34,326 nucleotides of DNA from an uncultured Barnesiella sp. (GCA_944321085.1 CALUJY010000016.1:1-34326), one strand, 5' to 3'. Shown: positions 18,518 through 27,563, counted from the first letter of the stretch. Numbers and translations: made by a program. The notes: generated from the letters alone by a model not told the origin.

Positions 18518-18556
18518 AAAAAAGAGACTGTGGCAAAATTATTTAGCCACAGCCTC
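18518..18556 (-). terminator. Terminator of the mannose-1-phosphate guanylyltransferase gene
   Basis: On minus the stem GAGGCTGTGGC / GCCACAGTCTC forms 11 pairs (one G-U) and is followed by six T residues. On plus the same pair is an A-C mismatch, so the hairpin is better suited to the minus strand. It may still slow transcription from the kinase gene. Confidence 0.8.
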
Positions 18557-18582
18557 GCTTGTATCCGAAATCTGTTCAATCA

Positions 18583-19659
18583 TCAAATATACTTGTCGTC
18601 GAACTTCACGCGGGCATCGGTGACAAACTGACGGATGCGCTGCTCGTTATCTTTGGGACAAATCAGCAATACATCGTCGGCCTCGGCAACCAAAAAGTCG
18701 CTCAACCCGTCTATCACCACCAACTTGTCGCCCTTGACGGCAACAAGGTTATTGCGGCTGTCATACATGAGCGTCTTGCAATTCTGCGTCACATTGCCCT
18801 CGGCATTCTTGGGCGATACATCATACAGACCGCCCCACGTGCCTATGTCACTCCATCCGAAATCGGCACACATCACGCATACATTATCGGCTTTCTCCAT
18901 CACACCGAAATCTATCGAAATAACAGGGCAAAGGTTATATGCCTCATCTACTGCCGCTTTCTCGTCAGGCGTACACATACGGTCGCTTATCTGCTCGAAA
19001 AGCGACGATACATTGGGCAAATAACGCTCCAACGCCCGCGTAATGCTGCGTACACTCCACAAGAACATACCCGAATTCCAATAGAACTCGCCACTCTCCA
19101 AGAGCACACACGCCATCTCGTAATTGGGCTTTTCAACAAATGTTTTCACCGAACAAACCTCTTTCTCATAAGGCTCACCCACCTGTATGTAACCGTAACC
19201 CGTCTCGGGGCGGTTGGGGGTAATACCCAGCGTAAGCAACTTGTCGTGACGCGCCACAAACTCAAAGCCCCCTTCGATGCAACGACGGAACTCATCCTCA
19301 CGCAATATCAGATGATCCGACGGAGCCACAAGAACAACAGCATCGGGGTCGATAGCTTTGATATGGTATGTAGCCCACGCAATGCAAGGTGCCGTATTGC
19401 GACGATGCGACTCCAACAGTATCCGCTCTTCGGGCACCTCGGGCAACTGCTCATGCGTAAGCGCGGCATACGCCTCATTGGTAACGATAAAAATATGATC
19501 GGTAGGTATGATACGAGATAGACGATCGTAAGTCATCTGTAACAGCGTGCGTCCGCTGCCAAAAAAATCGAGAAACTGCTTCGGACACGACGTGCGGCTG
19601 AATGGCCAAAACCTGCGGCCTATACCGCCGCTCATTATAACACAATACCGGTTTTCCAT
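18583..19659 (-). CDS. manC: Mannose-1-phosphate guanylyltransferase
   Basis: Makes GDP-mannose from mannose-1-phosphate and GTP, a precursor of GDP-fucose and surface glycans. The 358 aa form a single nucleotidyltransferase domain without the phosphomannose isomerase fusion of longer ManC proteins. The motifs are MSGGIGRRFWPFSR (GGxGxRxxPxS, with the basic residue contacting the phosphates), PKQFLDFFG, APSDHLI (metal-binding Asp), VEKP, YWNSGMFLW and GWSDIGTW. The ATG at 19659 begins MENRYCVIMSGG, directly at the first strand. It is transcribed alone toward the strong terminator at 18518-18556. It could be named by its function only, since the symbol is shared with the bifunctional enzyme. 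Confidence 0.9.
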   Translation of the reverse strand: MENRYCVIMSGGIGRRFWPFSRTSCPKQFLDFFGSGRTLLQMTYDRLSRIIPTDHIFIVTNEAYAALTHEQLPEVPEERILLESHRRNTAPCIAWATYHIKAIDPDAVVLVAPSDHLILREDEFRRCIEGGFEFVARHDKLLTLGITPNRPETGYGYIQVGEPYEKEVCSVKTFVEKPNYEMACVLLESGEFYWNSGMFLWSVRSITRALERYLPNVSSLFEQISDRMCTPDEKAAVDEAYNLCPVISIDFGVMEKADNVCVMCADFGWSDIGTWGGLYDVSPKNAEGNVTQNCKTLMYDSRNNLVAVKGDKLVVIDGLSDFLVAEADDVLLICPKDNEQRIRQFVTDARVKFDDKYI

Positions 19660-19920
19660 GACACAAATTTCTTTTATAATCCGACTCTTATTGAGAGGGC
19701 TAATTTACTATAAAATCCCGAAAAAAGCACCATTTTCGCCTATTTTCTTTATCAGAGTTATAATAAATTATCTTAATATATCGTTCTAAATAACGACAAC
19801 GCCACACGTTGCAATGTACAACTCGCCTACCTGAAACCCTACAAACGAAAGCCTCCGAACTCCCCCAAAAGGTATAATCGGAAGATAAAAAGAAAACATC
19901 AGCAAAAAAACATCTCAAAA

Positions 19921-19952
19921 TTTGCACATTTCACCGCAAAGCACTATCTTTG
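19921..19952 (+). promoter_or_regulatory. Promoter of tRNA-Leu
   Basis: TTTG (19921-19924) and TATCTTTG (19945-19952) are 20 bases apart, an exact Bacteroidota promoter ending 10 bases before the tRNA. Confidence 0.8.
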
Positions 19953-19962
19953 CCCCCGCTAA

Positions 19963-20046
19963 GCCCAGATGGCGGAATTGGTAGACGCGCTGGTCTCAAA
20001 CACCAGTGGATTCACTTCCATGCCGGTTCGATCCCGGCTCTGGGTA
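19963..20046 (+). tRNA. tRNA-Leu (anticodon CAA)
   Basis: An 84-base class II tRNA. Acceptor GCCCAGA pairs with TCTGGGT (one G-U), anticodon stem CTGGT pairs with ACCAG around loop CTCAAAC, a long variable arm follows, and the T-loop is GGTTCGATCCC. The anticodon CAA reads TTG. CCA is not encoded. It has its own promoter, and a 15-bp hairpin follows. Confidence 0.93.
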
Positions 20047-20052
20047 CAGAGC

Positions 20053-20091
20053 GATGGGTCAATTATTTGGAAATCGAATAATTGACCCATC
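20053..20091 (+). terminator. Long perfect hairpin after tRNA-Leu
   Basis: A 15-bp uninterrupted stem (GATGGGTCAATTATT / AATAATTGACCCATC) has a 9-base loop. There is no real T-run, so it is a probable but atypical terminator. Confidence 0.65.
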
Positions 20092-20278
20092 ACTATTTAT
20101 GATTGTTCCCTATCATATTGTAACAAAGTTGTTTTTTTGAGTTTGTAAATAACCCTCCACACGGTAAGACGACAACTCTCAGAATCCCATTGATAATAAG
20201 TAAATTATAGAGATTATACAGCCGACATAGAGCATTTGTAAGAGGTGCGAATCTCGTTATATTGCTTGATTTTGTATA

Positions 20279-20371
20279 TTAGAAATACTGTTTCATATCG
20301 ACCCAAAGTATTAGAGTATCGAATTCTTCTGCGACATCATTGGTTGCCCGGCAAGTCGGGGAACGGAGCAT
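20279..20371 (-). CDS. Possible 30-codon open frame or gene remnant
   Basis: Reads MLRSPTCRATNDVAEEFDTL and ends WVDMKQYF before TAA. The composition looks protein-like, with an acidic amphipathic middle and balanced residues, unlike typical random frames in this AT-rich gap. I do not recognise a domain. An upstream in-frame stop (TAA) lies 6 codons before the ATG, so it cannot be a long truncated tail. It could be a decayed fragment of a mobile element or a chance frame. Confidence 0.25.
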   Translation of the reverse strand: MLRSPTCRATNDVAEEFDTLILWVDMKQYF

Positions 20372-20554
20372 AAAATCAATCTGTTTTTGCACTAATCTTT
20401 ATTGAAACAAACAACTCAAAGGAGAGTATCAAAATAAAATTCTTAGAGTTATGACAAGAAGTAGGTTGTGATAAGACTGTCTTATGATAGAAGATTGCAG
20501 AAAAGTTTTATACCAATGATTCTACTAAATATGAAATGAATCCATAAAATTAGT

Positions 20555-20562
20555 TACTTTTG
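20555..20562 (+). promoter_or_regulatory. -7 box of the kdp response-regulator promoter
   Basis: TACTTTTG matches TAnnTTTG, and transcription would start near 20569. That excludes the in-frame GTG at 20565 as the start and supports the ATG at 20586. No clear -33 TTTG is seen. Confidence 0.45.
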
Positions 20563-20585
20563 ATGTGATATTATATATAGATGGT

Positions 20586-21923
20586 ATGTCAAGGATTCTG
20601 ATTATAGACGATGAGCAGCAATTACGGAAATTATTAGCTCGCATCATAGGTCTTGAAGGTTATGAAGTTCTCGAAGCAGAGGATTGTGCCCATGGTATGA
20701 AAATGCTTGCACAATATGACTTTGAGGTCGTATTATGTGATGTCAAGTTACCCGATGGTAATGGCGTCGACCTAATTGATAAAATTAAAAAAGTAGCTCC
20801 ATTAACCGAAGTGATTCTGCTCACGGCATACGGCAATATCCCGGATGGAGTACAAGCAATCAAAAACGGAGCATTCGATTATATTACGAAAGGTGATGAT
20901 AACAATAAAATTTTGCCGTTATTGAGTCGGGCTGTCGAAAAGTCCGAATTACAGAAACGGTTAGCTCGTTACGAAACAAAATCCTCGGCAGAATATTCTT
21001 TCGATCGTATCATCGGCTCCTCTCCCGCCATGCGTCAAGCCACCGAGCTGGCCAAAAAAGTAGCCGGGAGCGATGCTTTTGTCCTGCTCACCGGCGAAAC
21101 AGGTACTGGAAAAGAGGTCTTTGCCAATGCTATCCATCACGCCAGTTCCCGAGCCAAAGAGGCTTTTGTTGCAGTAAACTGTTCGGCTTTTTCCAAAGAT
21201 TTGCTCGAAGGAGAACTGTTCGGACACAAGGCCGGCAGTTTTACCGGAGCGACAAAAGACAAAAAGGGATTGTTGGAGGAGGCCGACGGGGGAACTTTAT
21301 TTCTGGATGAAATAGGTGAAATGCCGATGGATCTGCAAGCGAAATTATTGCGTGTACTCGAAAACGGCGAATTTCTGAAGATTGGTGATACGCGTCCCAA
21401 ACGTGTCAATTTACGGGTGATTGCTGCTACAAATCGAGACCTTGAACAGGAAATCGTACAAGGAAATTTCCGTGAAGACCTTTATTTCCGCCTGTCGGTT
21501 TTCCACATTCATCTTCCGGCACTAAGTGAACGGCCGGAAGATATTGAAGAGTATATCCACTTCTTCGTTGAACAATTTACCAAAAAAATGGGAAAACGCA
21601 TCGACCGGATAAACAAAGGATATATTACCGCCATGAAACAACATGTGTGGCATGGAAATGTAAGAGAACTCCGTAACGTTGTCGAACGCAGCTTAATCAT
21701 GACTGACGGAAATATTGTCTCCATTGATGCCCTGACCCCCGACTTCAAAATATCTCAACAAGCCGAGACATTATCTGATTCGCTCGCGCTGGAAGATATT
21801 GAACGCAAACACATACTCAAAGTCATGGAGTATACACGAGGAAATAAAGCGGAAGCAGCACGTTTATTAGGAATCGGTATCGCAACATTATATCGAAAGC
21901 TGGAAAGCTATGGCATAAAATAA
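20586..21923 (+). CDS. Sigma-54-dependent response regulator, NtrC type, of the kdp cluster
   Basis: A phosphorylation-controlled activator that opens sigma-54 promoters. From the ATG at 20586 it has 445 aa. The receiver domain (1-120) has IIDDEQQ and phospho-acceptor D52 in CDVKLPDG. The AAA+ domain (about 140-380) has Walker A GETGTGKE, the sigma-54 contact loop as GSFTGA (a permitted variant of GAFTGA) and the Walker B region FLDEIGEMP. The C-terminal Fis-type HTH has GNKAEAARLLGIGIATLYRKL. It takes the place of KdpE, which in E. coli is an OmpR-family protein with no sigma-54 link. Its neighbour across a strong terminator is a sigma-54 promoter that drives kdp. The likely kinase is the one at 28691. 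The pairing is inferred from the shared cluster. Confidence 0.93.
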   Translation: MSRILIIDDEQQLRKLLARIIGLEGYEVLEAEDCAHGMKMLAQYDFEVVLCDVKLPDGNGVDLIDKIKKVAPLTEVILLTAYGNIPDGVQAIKNGAFDYITKGDDNNKILPLLSRAVEKSELQKRLARYETKSSAEYSFDRIIGSSPAMRQATELAKKVAGSDAFVLLTGETGTGKEVFANAIHHASSRAKEAFVAVNCSAFSKDLLEGELFGHKAGSFTGATKDKKGLLEEADGGTLFLDEIGEMPMDLQAKLLRVLENGEFLKIGDTRPKRVNLRVIAATNRDLEQEIVQGNFREDLYFRLSVFHIHLPALSERPEDIEEYIHFFVEQFTKKMGKRIDRINKGYITAMKQHVWHGNVRELRNVVERSLIMTDGNIVSIDALTPDFKISQQAETLSDSLALEDIERKHILKVMEYTRGNKAEAARLLGIGIATLYRKLESYGIK

Positions 21924-21941
21924 CAATAACTCTATCATTTT

Positions 21942-21986
21942 GAGAGAGGGGGCTTATCATATTGATAAGCCCTCTCTCTCTTTTTT
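21942..21986 (+). terminator. Strong terminator after the response regulator
   Basis: An 18-bp stem (GAGAGAGGGGGCTTATCA / TGATAAGCCCTCTCTC, one G-U) with a 3-base loop is followed by six T residues. It separates the regulator from the kdp operon. Confidence 0.95.
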
Positions 21987-22046
21987 GTACTTCTCAATAT
22001 TTCATAAAATACTATCAAACAATCTATTAATTACTATTTGATTTGT

Positions 22047-22063
22047 TTGGCCTTCTCTTTGCA
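22047..22063 (+). promoter_or_regulatory. Sigma-54 (-24/-12) promoter of the kdp operon
   Basis: TTGGCCTTCTCTTTGCA has the GG and GC doublets exactly 12 bases apart and matches TTGGCACG-N4-TTGCA at 12 of 13 to 17 scored positions depending on weighting, including all of the most conserved ones. Transcription would start near 22074, 23 bases before the first small gene. The activator gene is directly upstream. An inverted repeat ATCAAA-N17-TTTGAT (22014-22042) lies close by, but the activator site itself is not clear. Confidence 0.85.
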
Positions 22064-22096
22064 AAGCTATATTACAAACTTAAACATACAAAAACA

Positions 22097-22210
22097 ATGA
22101 ATGGATGGGATGTTGCAATCATAATGATTATAGGCGGATATTTCTTGTATCCGTGTATGCACATAGCGGAGTGTTTTGTAAAAACGACTACAACAAAAAA
22201 GCAGAATTAA
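22097..22210 (+). CDS. Small membrane protein 1 of the kdp operon (37 aa)
   Basis: The first gene after the sigma-54 promoter. It reads MNGWDVAIIMIIGGYFLY, then PCMHIAECFVK and a Thr/Lys-rich tail TTTTKKQN. It has one hydrophobic segment (about residues 6-20), two cysteines and a basic end, so it is probably a single-pass membrane protein. The ATG lies 23 bases after the predicted transcription start. I recognise no family. It precedes a second small protein and KdpF, so a role in assembly or control of the Kdp pump is inferred from position alone. Confidence 0.6.
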   Translation: MNGWDVAIIMIIGGYFLYPCMHIAECFVKTTTTKKQN

Positions 22211-22235
22211 AATAGTGTCTCTTAAATAGGAAAAA

Positions 22236-22331
22236 ATGAATGAATTTTTAATGTTCATAGCCATGTTAGCCTTAGGCGCATTGTGCTACTGGTTTTACTA
22301 CAAATGTGTCGACTGGTTCGAAAAAATCTAA
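22236..22331 (+). CDS. Small membrane protein 2 of the kdp operon (31 aa)
   Basis: Reads MNEFLMFIAMLALGALCYWF, followed by YYKCVDWFEKI. One transmembrane segment (about 4-21) is followed by an aromatic, charged end. The run of aromatic residues and Cys before a final W-F-E-K loosely echoes the C-F-V-K end of the previous small protein, so the two might be related. It sits 25 bases after that gene and 11 bases before kdpF. No known family is recognised; existence is supported by its clean, compact position in the operon. Confidence 0.6.
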   Translation: MNEFLMFIAMLALGALCYWFYYKCVDWFEKI

Positions 22332-22342
22332 AACATAAGATT

Positions 22343-22423
22343 ATGTTCATAGGACTTTTATTATTGAGCATACTTGTATTCATCTATCTGATGTATGTGC
22401 TCATCAAACCCGAAGAATTTTAA
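22343..22423 (+). CDS. kdpF: KdpF, small subunit of the K+-transporting ATPase
   Basis: A 26-residue single-span protein, MFIGLLLLSILVFIYLMYVL followed by IKPEEF. The final I/LKPEEF matches the usual KdpF ending (L-x-P-E-x-F), and its place 31 bases before kdpA fits. KdpF stabilises the KdpABC complex in the inner membrane. It is short enough to be missed by automatic gene finding. Confidence 0.85.
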   Translation: MFIGLLLLSILVFIYLMYVLIKPEEF

Positions 22424-22454
22424 GTGTGAAAACATTTTACAAAAACGTGAATAA

Positions 22455-24146
22455 ATGAATACCGAAATTTTAGGGGTAATTCTGCAATGGGTCGCTTTGG
22501 TGGCTCTTAGCTATCCTTTGGGACTGTACATTGCCAAAGTATATAAGGGGGAACGTACTTGGAGCGACTTCATGGCCCCCGTAGAACGATGGATCTACAA
22601 ATTATGTGGAATCCATCCCAAAGAAGATATGAACTGGAAACAGTTCCTAAAAGCATTGTTGACCGTCAATGTATTTTGGTTTGTTTGGGGGATGATTCTG
22701 CTGGTTTGTCAAGGCTGGCTTCCGCTGAATCCGGATGGAAACGAAGGACGGTCTCCCGATTTAGCATTCAATACAACAATCAGCTTTATGGTAAACTGTA
22801 ATCTACAACATTACAGTGGTGAATCAGGTCTTACCTATTTTACACAGTTGTTCGTCATTATGCTTTTCCAATTTGTGACAGCAGCCTGTGGAATGGCAGC
22901 GCTCGCCGGTATCATGAAAGCTCTCGCTGCTAAAACAACAAAGACCATCGGGAACTTTTGGGTCTTCATGACCCGAAGCGTAACCCGAATTCTGATGCCG
23001 CTTTCTTTGCTGGTAGGTATTTTGCTGGTTATCAACGGTACTCCCATGTCTTTTGACGGTAAGCAAACACTCGAAACCCTCGAAGGCAATGAACAGGTAA
23101 TCAGCCAAGGCCCAACGGCTGCGATTGTTCCTATCAAGCAACTCGGAACCAATGGTGGCGGATACTTCGGGACAAACTCTTCCCATCCGCTTGAAAATCC
23201 CAATGCATTCACGAATATACTCGAATGTTGGTCTATTCTAATTCTGCCAATGGCCATGGTTTGGGCTGTCGGATTCTATATTCGCCGTAAGAAACTGGCC
23301 GCATGGATATATGGTGTGATGCTCTTTGCTTTTACAGTTGGCGTATGCGTGTCCGTTCCACAAGAAATGAACGGCAATCCCCAAATCGACAATATGGGTA
23401 TTGCTCAGGACCTCGGCTCGATGGAGGGTAAAGAAATTCGTATCGGCTCGGGAGCTTCGGCCATGTGGGGCATGGTGACCACTGTTACTTCAAACGGATC
23501 CGTAAACTCGATGCATGACAGCCAAACCCCGCTAAGCGGGCTGCTCCAAATGCTCAATATGCAAATCAACTGCTGGTTCGGTGGTGTAGGAGTCGGTTGG
23601 ATGAACTACTTTGCCTTTTTGATAATCGCTGTATTCATCAGTGGTCTGATGGTCGGAAGAACTCCCGAATTCCTCGGCAAAAAAGTGGAAGCCCGAGAGA
23701 TGAAAATTGCGACGCTGGTGGTGCTTATGCACCCGTTCCTGATTCTGGTCGGAACCGGCATCGCCGCGGCCATTGCTGCAATCCATCCGGAAATCGGGTG
23801 GCTCAATAACCCCTCGTTCCACGGATTGAGCGAAATGCTCTACGAATACACCTCCGCGGCGGCAAACAACGGCTCCGGATTCGAAGGTTTGGCCGATAAC
23901 ACGCCTTTTTGGAATATTTCGACCGGAATTGCACTGATTATGGGGCGTTATTTCCCAATCGTAGGACAGGTTGCCATTGCCGGGTTACTTGCTTCGAAGA
24001 AGTATATTCCCGAAAGTGCAGGTACGTTAAAAACGGATACATTTACTTTCTCTCTGATGACTTTTGTGGTAATTATCATTGTAGCGGCACTCTCTTTCTT
24101 CCCAGCTTTGGCATTAGGCCCGATTGCAGACTATTTAAGTTTCTAA
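22455..24146 (+). CDS. kdpA: Potassium-transporting ATPase subunit A
   Basis: The K+-selective channel-like subunit of the high-affinity KdpFABC pump in the inner membrane. It has 563 aa and about ten membrane segments. Selectivity-filter loops are visible: [10 protein letters not shown] (Q118, aligned by eye to the K+-binding Gln of E. coli KdpA), [27 protein letters not shown] and [11 protein letters not shown]. These are the four pore-loop repeats of the family. kdpB follows after 16 bases. The ATG at 22455 is preceded by an A-rich leader and not by a Shine-Dalgarno. Confidence 0.97.
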   Translation: MNTEILGVILQWVALVALSYPLGLYIAKVYKGERTWSDFMAPVERWIYKLCGIHPKEDMNWKQFLKALLTVNVFWFVWGMILLVCQGWLPLNPDGNEGRSPDLAFNTTISFMVNCNLQHYSGESGLTYFTQLFVIMLFQFVTAACGMAALAGIMKALAAKTTKTIGNFWVFMTRSVTRILMPLSLLVGILLVINGTPMSFDGKQTLETLEGNEQVISQGPTAAIVPIKQLGTNGGGYFGTNSSHPLENPNAFTNILECWSILILPMAMVWAVGFYIRRKKLAAWIYGVMLFAFTVGVCVSVPQEMNGNPQIDNMGIAQDLGSMEGKEIRIGSGASAMWGMVTTVTSNGSVNSMHDSQTPLSGLLQMLNMQINCWFGGVGVGWMNYFAFLIIAVFISGLMVGRTPEFLGKKVEAREMKIATLVVLMHPFLILVGTGIAAAIAAIHPEIGWLNNPSFHGLSEMLYEYTSAAANNGSGFEGLADNTPFWNISTGIALIMGRYFPIVGQVAIAGLLASKKYIPESAGTLKTDTFTFSLMTFVVIIIVAALSFFPALALGPIADYLSF

Positions 24147-24162
24147 TTGCAGAATAAATAAG

Positions 24163-26205
24163 ATGAAAAAACAAATCAATAATACGCTGTTTGATAAACA
24201 GCTCCTGAAAACGAGTTTAGTGGAATCTTTCCGAAAACTTGACCCTCGGAAGATGATCAAGAATCCGATCATGTTTACAGTAGAGGTGGTAACAGCCGTC
24301 ATGTTGCCGATGCTTGTCTATATTGTTATCTCGGGAGACAATTCACAAGGTTCTTTTTGGTATAATCTGATTGTTTTTGTGGTTTTGTTTCTAACCGTTC
24401 TATTTGCCAATTTTGCAGAAGCGATTGCTGAGGCTCGTGGCAAAGCACAGGCCGATTCACTTCGTAAAACGAGAGAAGAAACACCTGCAAAACTGGTTGT
24501 CAGCAATGGAAAAACGAGAGTTGTAAGTAGTTCGGAATTGAAACGTGGTGATATTTTCGAATGCGTAGCAGGCGATACCATTCCGGCCGACGGAGAGATT
24601 ATCGAAGGACTTGCCTCCATTGACGAGAGTGCCATCACGGGAGAATCAGCTCCTGTTATCCGCGAAGCGGGTGGCGATAAAAGTTCGGTGACAGGTGGAA
24701 CCAAAATACTTTCCGATCGTATTTTGGTCAAAGTAACCGCTCAACCCGGAGAAAGTTTTCTCGACAAAATGATAGCTTTGGTAGAAGGGTCTTCTCGCCA
24801 GAAAACACCCAACGAAATTGCATTGACCATTCTCTTGGCAGGTTTTACACTTGTTTTCGTCATCGTCTGCGCCACTCTAAAACCCTTTGCTGATTACATC
24901 GGTGCCAATATCACAGTTGCTGCTTTCATCTCACTGTTTGTCTGTCTGATTCCGACGACCATCGGAGGTTTGTTGTCGGCCATCGGTATTGCCGGAATGG
25001 ATCGGGCACTGCGGGCCAACGTAATCACTAAATCAGGAAAGGCCGTAGAAACAGCCGGAGACATAGACACGTTATTGCTTGATAAAACAGGAACCATTAC
25101 CATAGGCAACCGAAAAGCGACCCGATTCTATCTTGTACAAGGCAAAGATTCCAAATCATTTATACGGATGTGTGTCCTTTCTTCCGTTGCAGACCAGACG
25201 CCAGAAGGCAAATCCATCGTAGAACTCGGCTCAGAGCAAGGAATTAAAGTAGACCCTCGAGAAATGGTAGGTATGCGGATGGTTCAGTTTACGGCCGAAA
25301 CCCGTTGTTCCGGCGTAAACATGCCGGATGGAACCCGCATCCGCAAAGGAGCAACCGAAGCAATCCGGAAAATTGTTACCGAAGCAGGCCATGCTTTCCC
25401 GCAAGAAATTGATGAAATCGTTCAAAAGATTTCTGCCAATGGAGGAACGCCTCTGGTGGTTTGCTCTAATGAACAGGTACAAGGAGTCATCGAATTGCAA
25501 GACATTATCAAGACCGGTATTCGGGAACGCTTTGAACGACTCCGTAAGATGGGTGTAAAAACCGTAATGGTGACCGGCGACAATCCTTTGACTGCTAAAT
25601 ATATTGCCGAAAAATCAGGAGTGGATGACTTTATCGCCGAAGCCAAACCGGAAGACAAGATGGAATATATCAAACGGGAACAACAAGCCGGAAAATTGGT
25701 TGCCATGATGGGTGACGGCACAAACGATGCCCCGGCTCTTGCCCAAGCCGATGTCGGTGTAGCCATGAACAGCGGAACTCAGGCTGCCAAAGAGGCAGGC
25801 AATATGGTGGACTTGGACAACGACCCGACTAAATTGATTGAAATCGTAGAAATCGGGAAACAGTTGCTTATGACTCGCGGAACGTTGACCACCTTCTCTA
25901 TTGCCAATGACGTAGCCAAATACTTCGCTATTGTGCCGGCATTGTTTATCTCTTCGATTCCGTCATTGCAGGCTCTCAATATCATGCATCTTCATTCACC
26001 TGAAAGTGCAATTCTGTCGGCTGTAATCTTCAACGCGATTATCATTCCGCTGTTGATTCCACTGGCTCTTCGTGGTGTGACCTACAAACCAATCGGAGCC
26101 TCCGCTCTGTTGCGTCGAAACCTGTTTATCTATGGGCTGGGAGGTATTGTAGCTCCGTTCGTAGGAATCAAACTGATAGATATTTTAATTAGTGTATTTT
26201 TTTAA
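24163..26205 (+). CDS. kdpB: Potassium-transporting ATPase subunit B
   Basis: The P-type ATPase subunit that powers K+ import through KdpA. It has 680 aa. The phosphorylated Asp is D307 in DKTGT, the same number as in E. coli. The TGES loop occupies 159-162, so the Ser known in E. coli as the inhibitory phosphorylation site (S162) is conserved. [19 protein letters not shown] is the hinge motif. The membrane segment IPTTIGGLL carries the family's conserved PTT. It lies between kdpA and kdpC with gaps of 16 and 13 bases. Isoleucine codons here are almost never ATA, unlike the flanking genome. Confidence 0.97.
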   Translation: MKKQINNTLFDKQLLKTSLVESFRKLDPRKMIKNPIMFTVEVVTAVMLPMLVYIVISGDNSQGSFWYNLIVFVVLFLTVLFANFAEAIAEARGKAQADSLRKTREETPAKLVVSNGKTRVVSSSELKRGDIFECVAGDTIPADGEIIEGLASIDESAITGESAPVIREAGGDKSSVTGGTKILSDRILVKVTAQPGESFLDKMIALVEGSSRQKTPNEIALTILLAGFTLVFVIVCATLKPFADYIGANITVAAFISLFVCLIPTTIGGLLSAIGIAGMDRALRANVITKSGKAVETAGDIDTLLLDKTGTITIGNRKATRFYLVQGKDSKSFIRMCVLSSVADQTPEGKSIVELGSEQGIKVDPREMVGMRMVQFTAETRCSGVNMPDGTRIRKGATEAIRKIVTEAGHAFPQEIDEIVQKISANGGTPLVVCSNEQVQGVIELQDIIKTGIRERFERLRKMGVKTVMVTGDNPLTAKYIAEKSGVDDFIAEAKPEDKMEYIKREQQAGKLVAMMGDGTNDAPALAQADVGVAMNSGTQAAKEAGNMVDLDNDPTKLIEIVEIGKQLLMTRGTLTTFSIANDVAKYFAIVPALFISSIPSLQALNIMHLHSPESAILSAVIFNAIIIPLLIPLALRGVTYKPIGASALLRRNLFIYGLGGIVAPFVGIKLIDILISVFF

Positions 26206-26218
26206 TTGAAAAACAATC

Positions 26219-26800
26219 ATGAAAAATTTATGGATATCGCTTAAATTTACCTTGGTGATGTGTGTAGTACTCACCATTGGGTATGTGTTGATCCTGCGTC
26301 TGACAGCCACAGTTGCTTCTCCGAATGATGGAGAAGCTCCGGTTGTGGAACTAAATGGGAAAGTTGTTGGTGCTGCTAATGTCGGACAAGTATTTACCGA
26401 CAGTATCTACTTTTGGGGGCGTCCCTCTGCTGTTGATTACAATGGCGGCAGTTCAGGTGGCAGCAATAAAGGAACCAATAATCCGGAATATTTGGCCGAT
26501 GTAGAGGCTCGTATCAATGCTTTTTTGGAAGCTCATCCCTATCTCGAAAGAAAAGATATACCTGCAGAAATGGTTACAGCTAGTGGATCGGGGCTGGATC
26601 CGGACATCTCTCCACGTGGAGCCGAAGTACAGATTCGTCGTGTCGCCGAAGCGCGTGGAATGTCGGAAGATCAAGTTCGGAGAATTGTGGGAAAAACCAT
26701 CCAAAAACCTTGGTTAGGACTTTTCGGAACTTATAAAGTAAACGTTTTGAAGCTTAACGTCGCTCTTGATGAAGCTCAAAATCGAGAATTATTGCCATAA
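26219..26800 (+). CDS. kdpC: Potassium-transporting ATPase subunit C
   Basis: Accessory subunit with one N-terminal membrane span (about residues 8-30) and a periplasmic domain that stabilises the pump. It has 193 aa, the usual size. The motifs are YFWGRPSA, ASGSGLDPDISP (the family signature) and QVRRIVGKT, with the end LNVALDE. A gap of 12 bases separates it from the next start (26813). Start ATG at 26219 follows kdpB by 13 bases. Confidence 0.96.
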   Translation: MKNLWISLKFTLVMCVVLTIGYVLILRLTATVASPNDGEAPVVELNGKVVGAANVGQVFTDSIYFWGRPSAVDYNGGSSGGSNKGTNNPEYLADVEARINAFLEAHPYLERKDIPAEMVTASGSGLDPDISPRGAEVQIRRVAEARGMSEDQVRRIVGKTIQKPWLGLFGTYKVNVLKLNVALDEAQNRELLP

Positions 26801-26812
26801 GCAAAGTTGTCT

Positions 26813-27555
26813 ATGAAACGTTTCATATTATATATATTGGCTGTACAGGCAATGTGGCCGGCAATCTCGGCCTCGCACAAGACAAGGGAGTCTCTTTTAG
26901 TGGCGGAAGCGACTTAGTTAGTAGTTATATTTGGAGAGGAGTTTATGAAGCAGGTGTCAGCTTCCAACCGACAGTGACCATGAGCATCGGAAATTTTTCG
27001 GTAACCGCTTGGGGATCGGTAGATTTCGCATCGACTTCTTACAAAGAAATGGACATTACATTGGCCTATACCTTGGGACCTGTCACCCTCTCGTTAGCCG
27101 ACTTGTATTGGGAAGGAGGTGCCGGGTCTCGGGAGCTAATCGAACGAAATTATTTTACTTTTGGCAGCAATTCTCCTCATCGTATTGAAGTTGGCGCTTG
27201 CTGGATCGTTTCGAAAAAGCTCCCGTTCACTCTCTCATGGTATACAATTCTCTTTGGTGCAGCCGATGTCAATAGCCAAGGTAATCGGGCTTACAGTTCA
27301 TATTTCGAAATCGCTTATCCGTTCCAAGTAAAAAGTGTAGACATGAAAGCCGGTGTCGGCATGGTGCCGTGGAATGCGTATGGCACTTATGGGGTCGATC
27401 GGGATTTCTATGTACAAAATATTCTTCTCAATGCGAGTAAAACATGGAGTATCGGCAAAAATGGCGATATGAACATCGGATTATTTACCAATCTGATTTG
27501 GAATCCTGCCTTGGAAGATGTTAATTTTGTAGGAGGTATTTCTTTCAGAATATAA
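26813..27555 (+). CDS. kdp-operon outer-membrane beta-barrel protein with an apparent frameshift in the signal peptide
   Basis: Probably a porin-like barrel in the outer membrane. A good signal peptide starts at 26813 (MKRFILYILAVQAMWPAISA) but its frame stops at 26915. The barrel sequence, from about 26869 to the TAA at 27553-27555, lies in another frame and has no ATG, only a GTG at 26854. It begins AQDKGVSFSGGSDLVSSYIW and continues with alternating, aromatic-rich strands to SFRI. One extra base near 26872 would join them as ISAS-AQDKG, a natural signal-peptidase site. About 246 aa are expected for the joined protein. The gene lies between kdpC and the kdpD-like gene with 12- and 8-base gaps. 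Either a sequencing error or a recent inactivation explains it. A GTG-started, signal-less protein is less likely. Confidence 0.65.
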
Positions 27556-27563
27556 CAGAAAAA

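Larger units (their letters stand above)
20092..20585. other. Gene-poor stretch between tRNA-Leu and the kdp cluster
   Basis: About 490 AT-rich bases without a convincing full gene. Its contents are a possible 30-codon reading frame on minus (20279-20371), a -7 box near the right end (20555-20562) and nothing else I can name. I looked for a copy of the tRNA-Leu 3' end, for an integrase and for a sigma-54 promoter and found none. It may be a remnant of the insertion that brought the kdp block. Confidence 0.5.

Noticed and set aside
18559..19521. A 320-codon plus-strand frame opposite manC
   Set aside because: It is antisense to manC, which carries every expected motif. It has no domain of its own.
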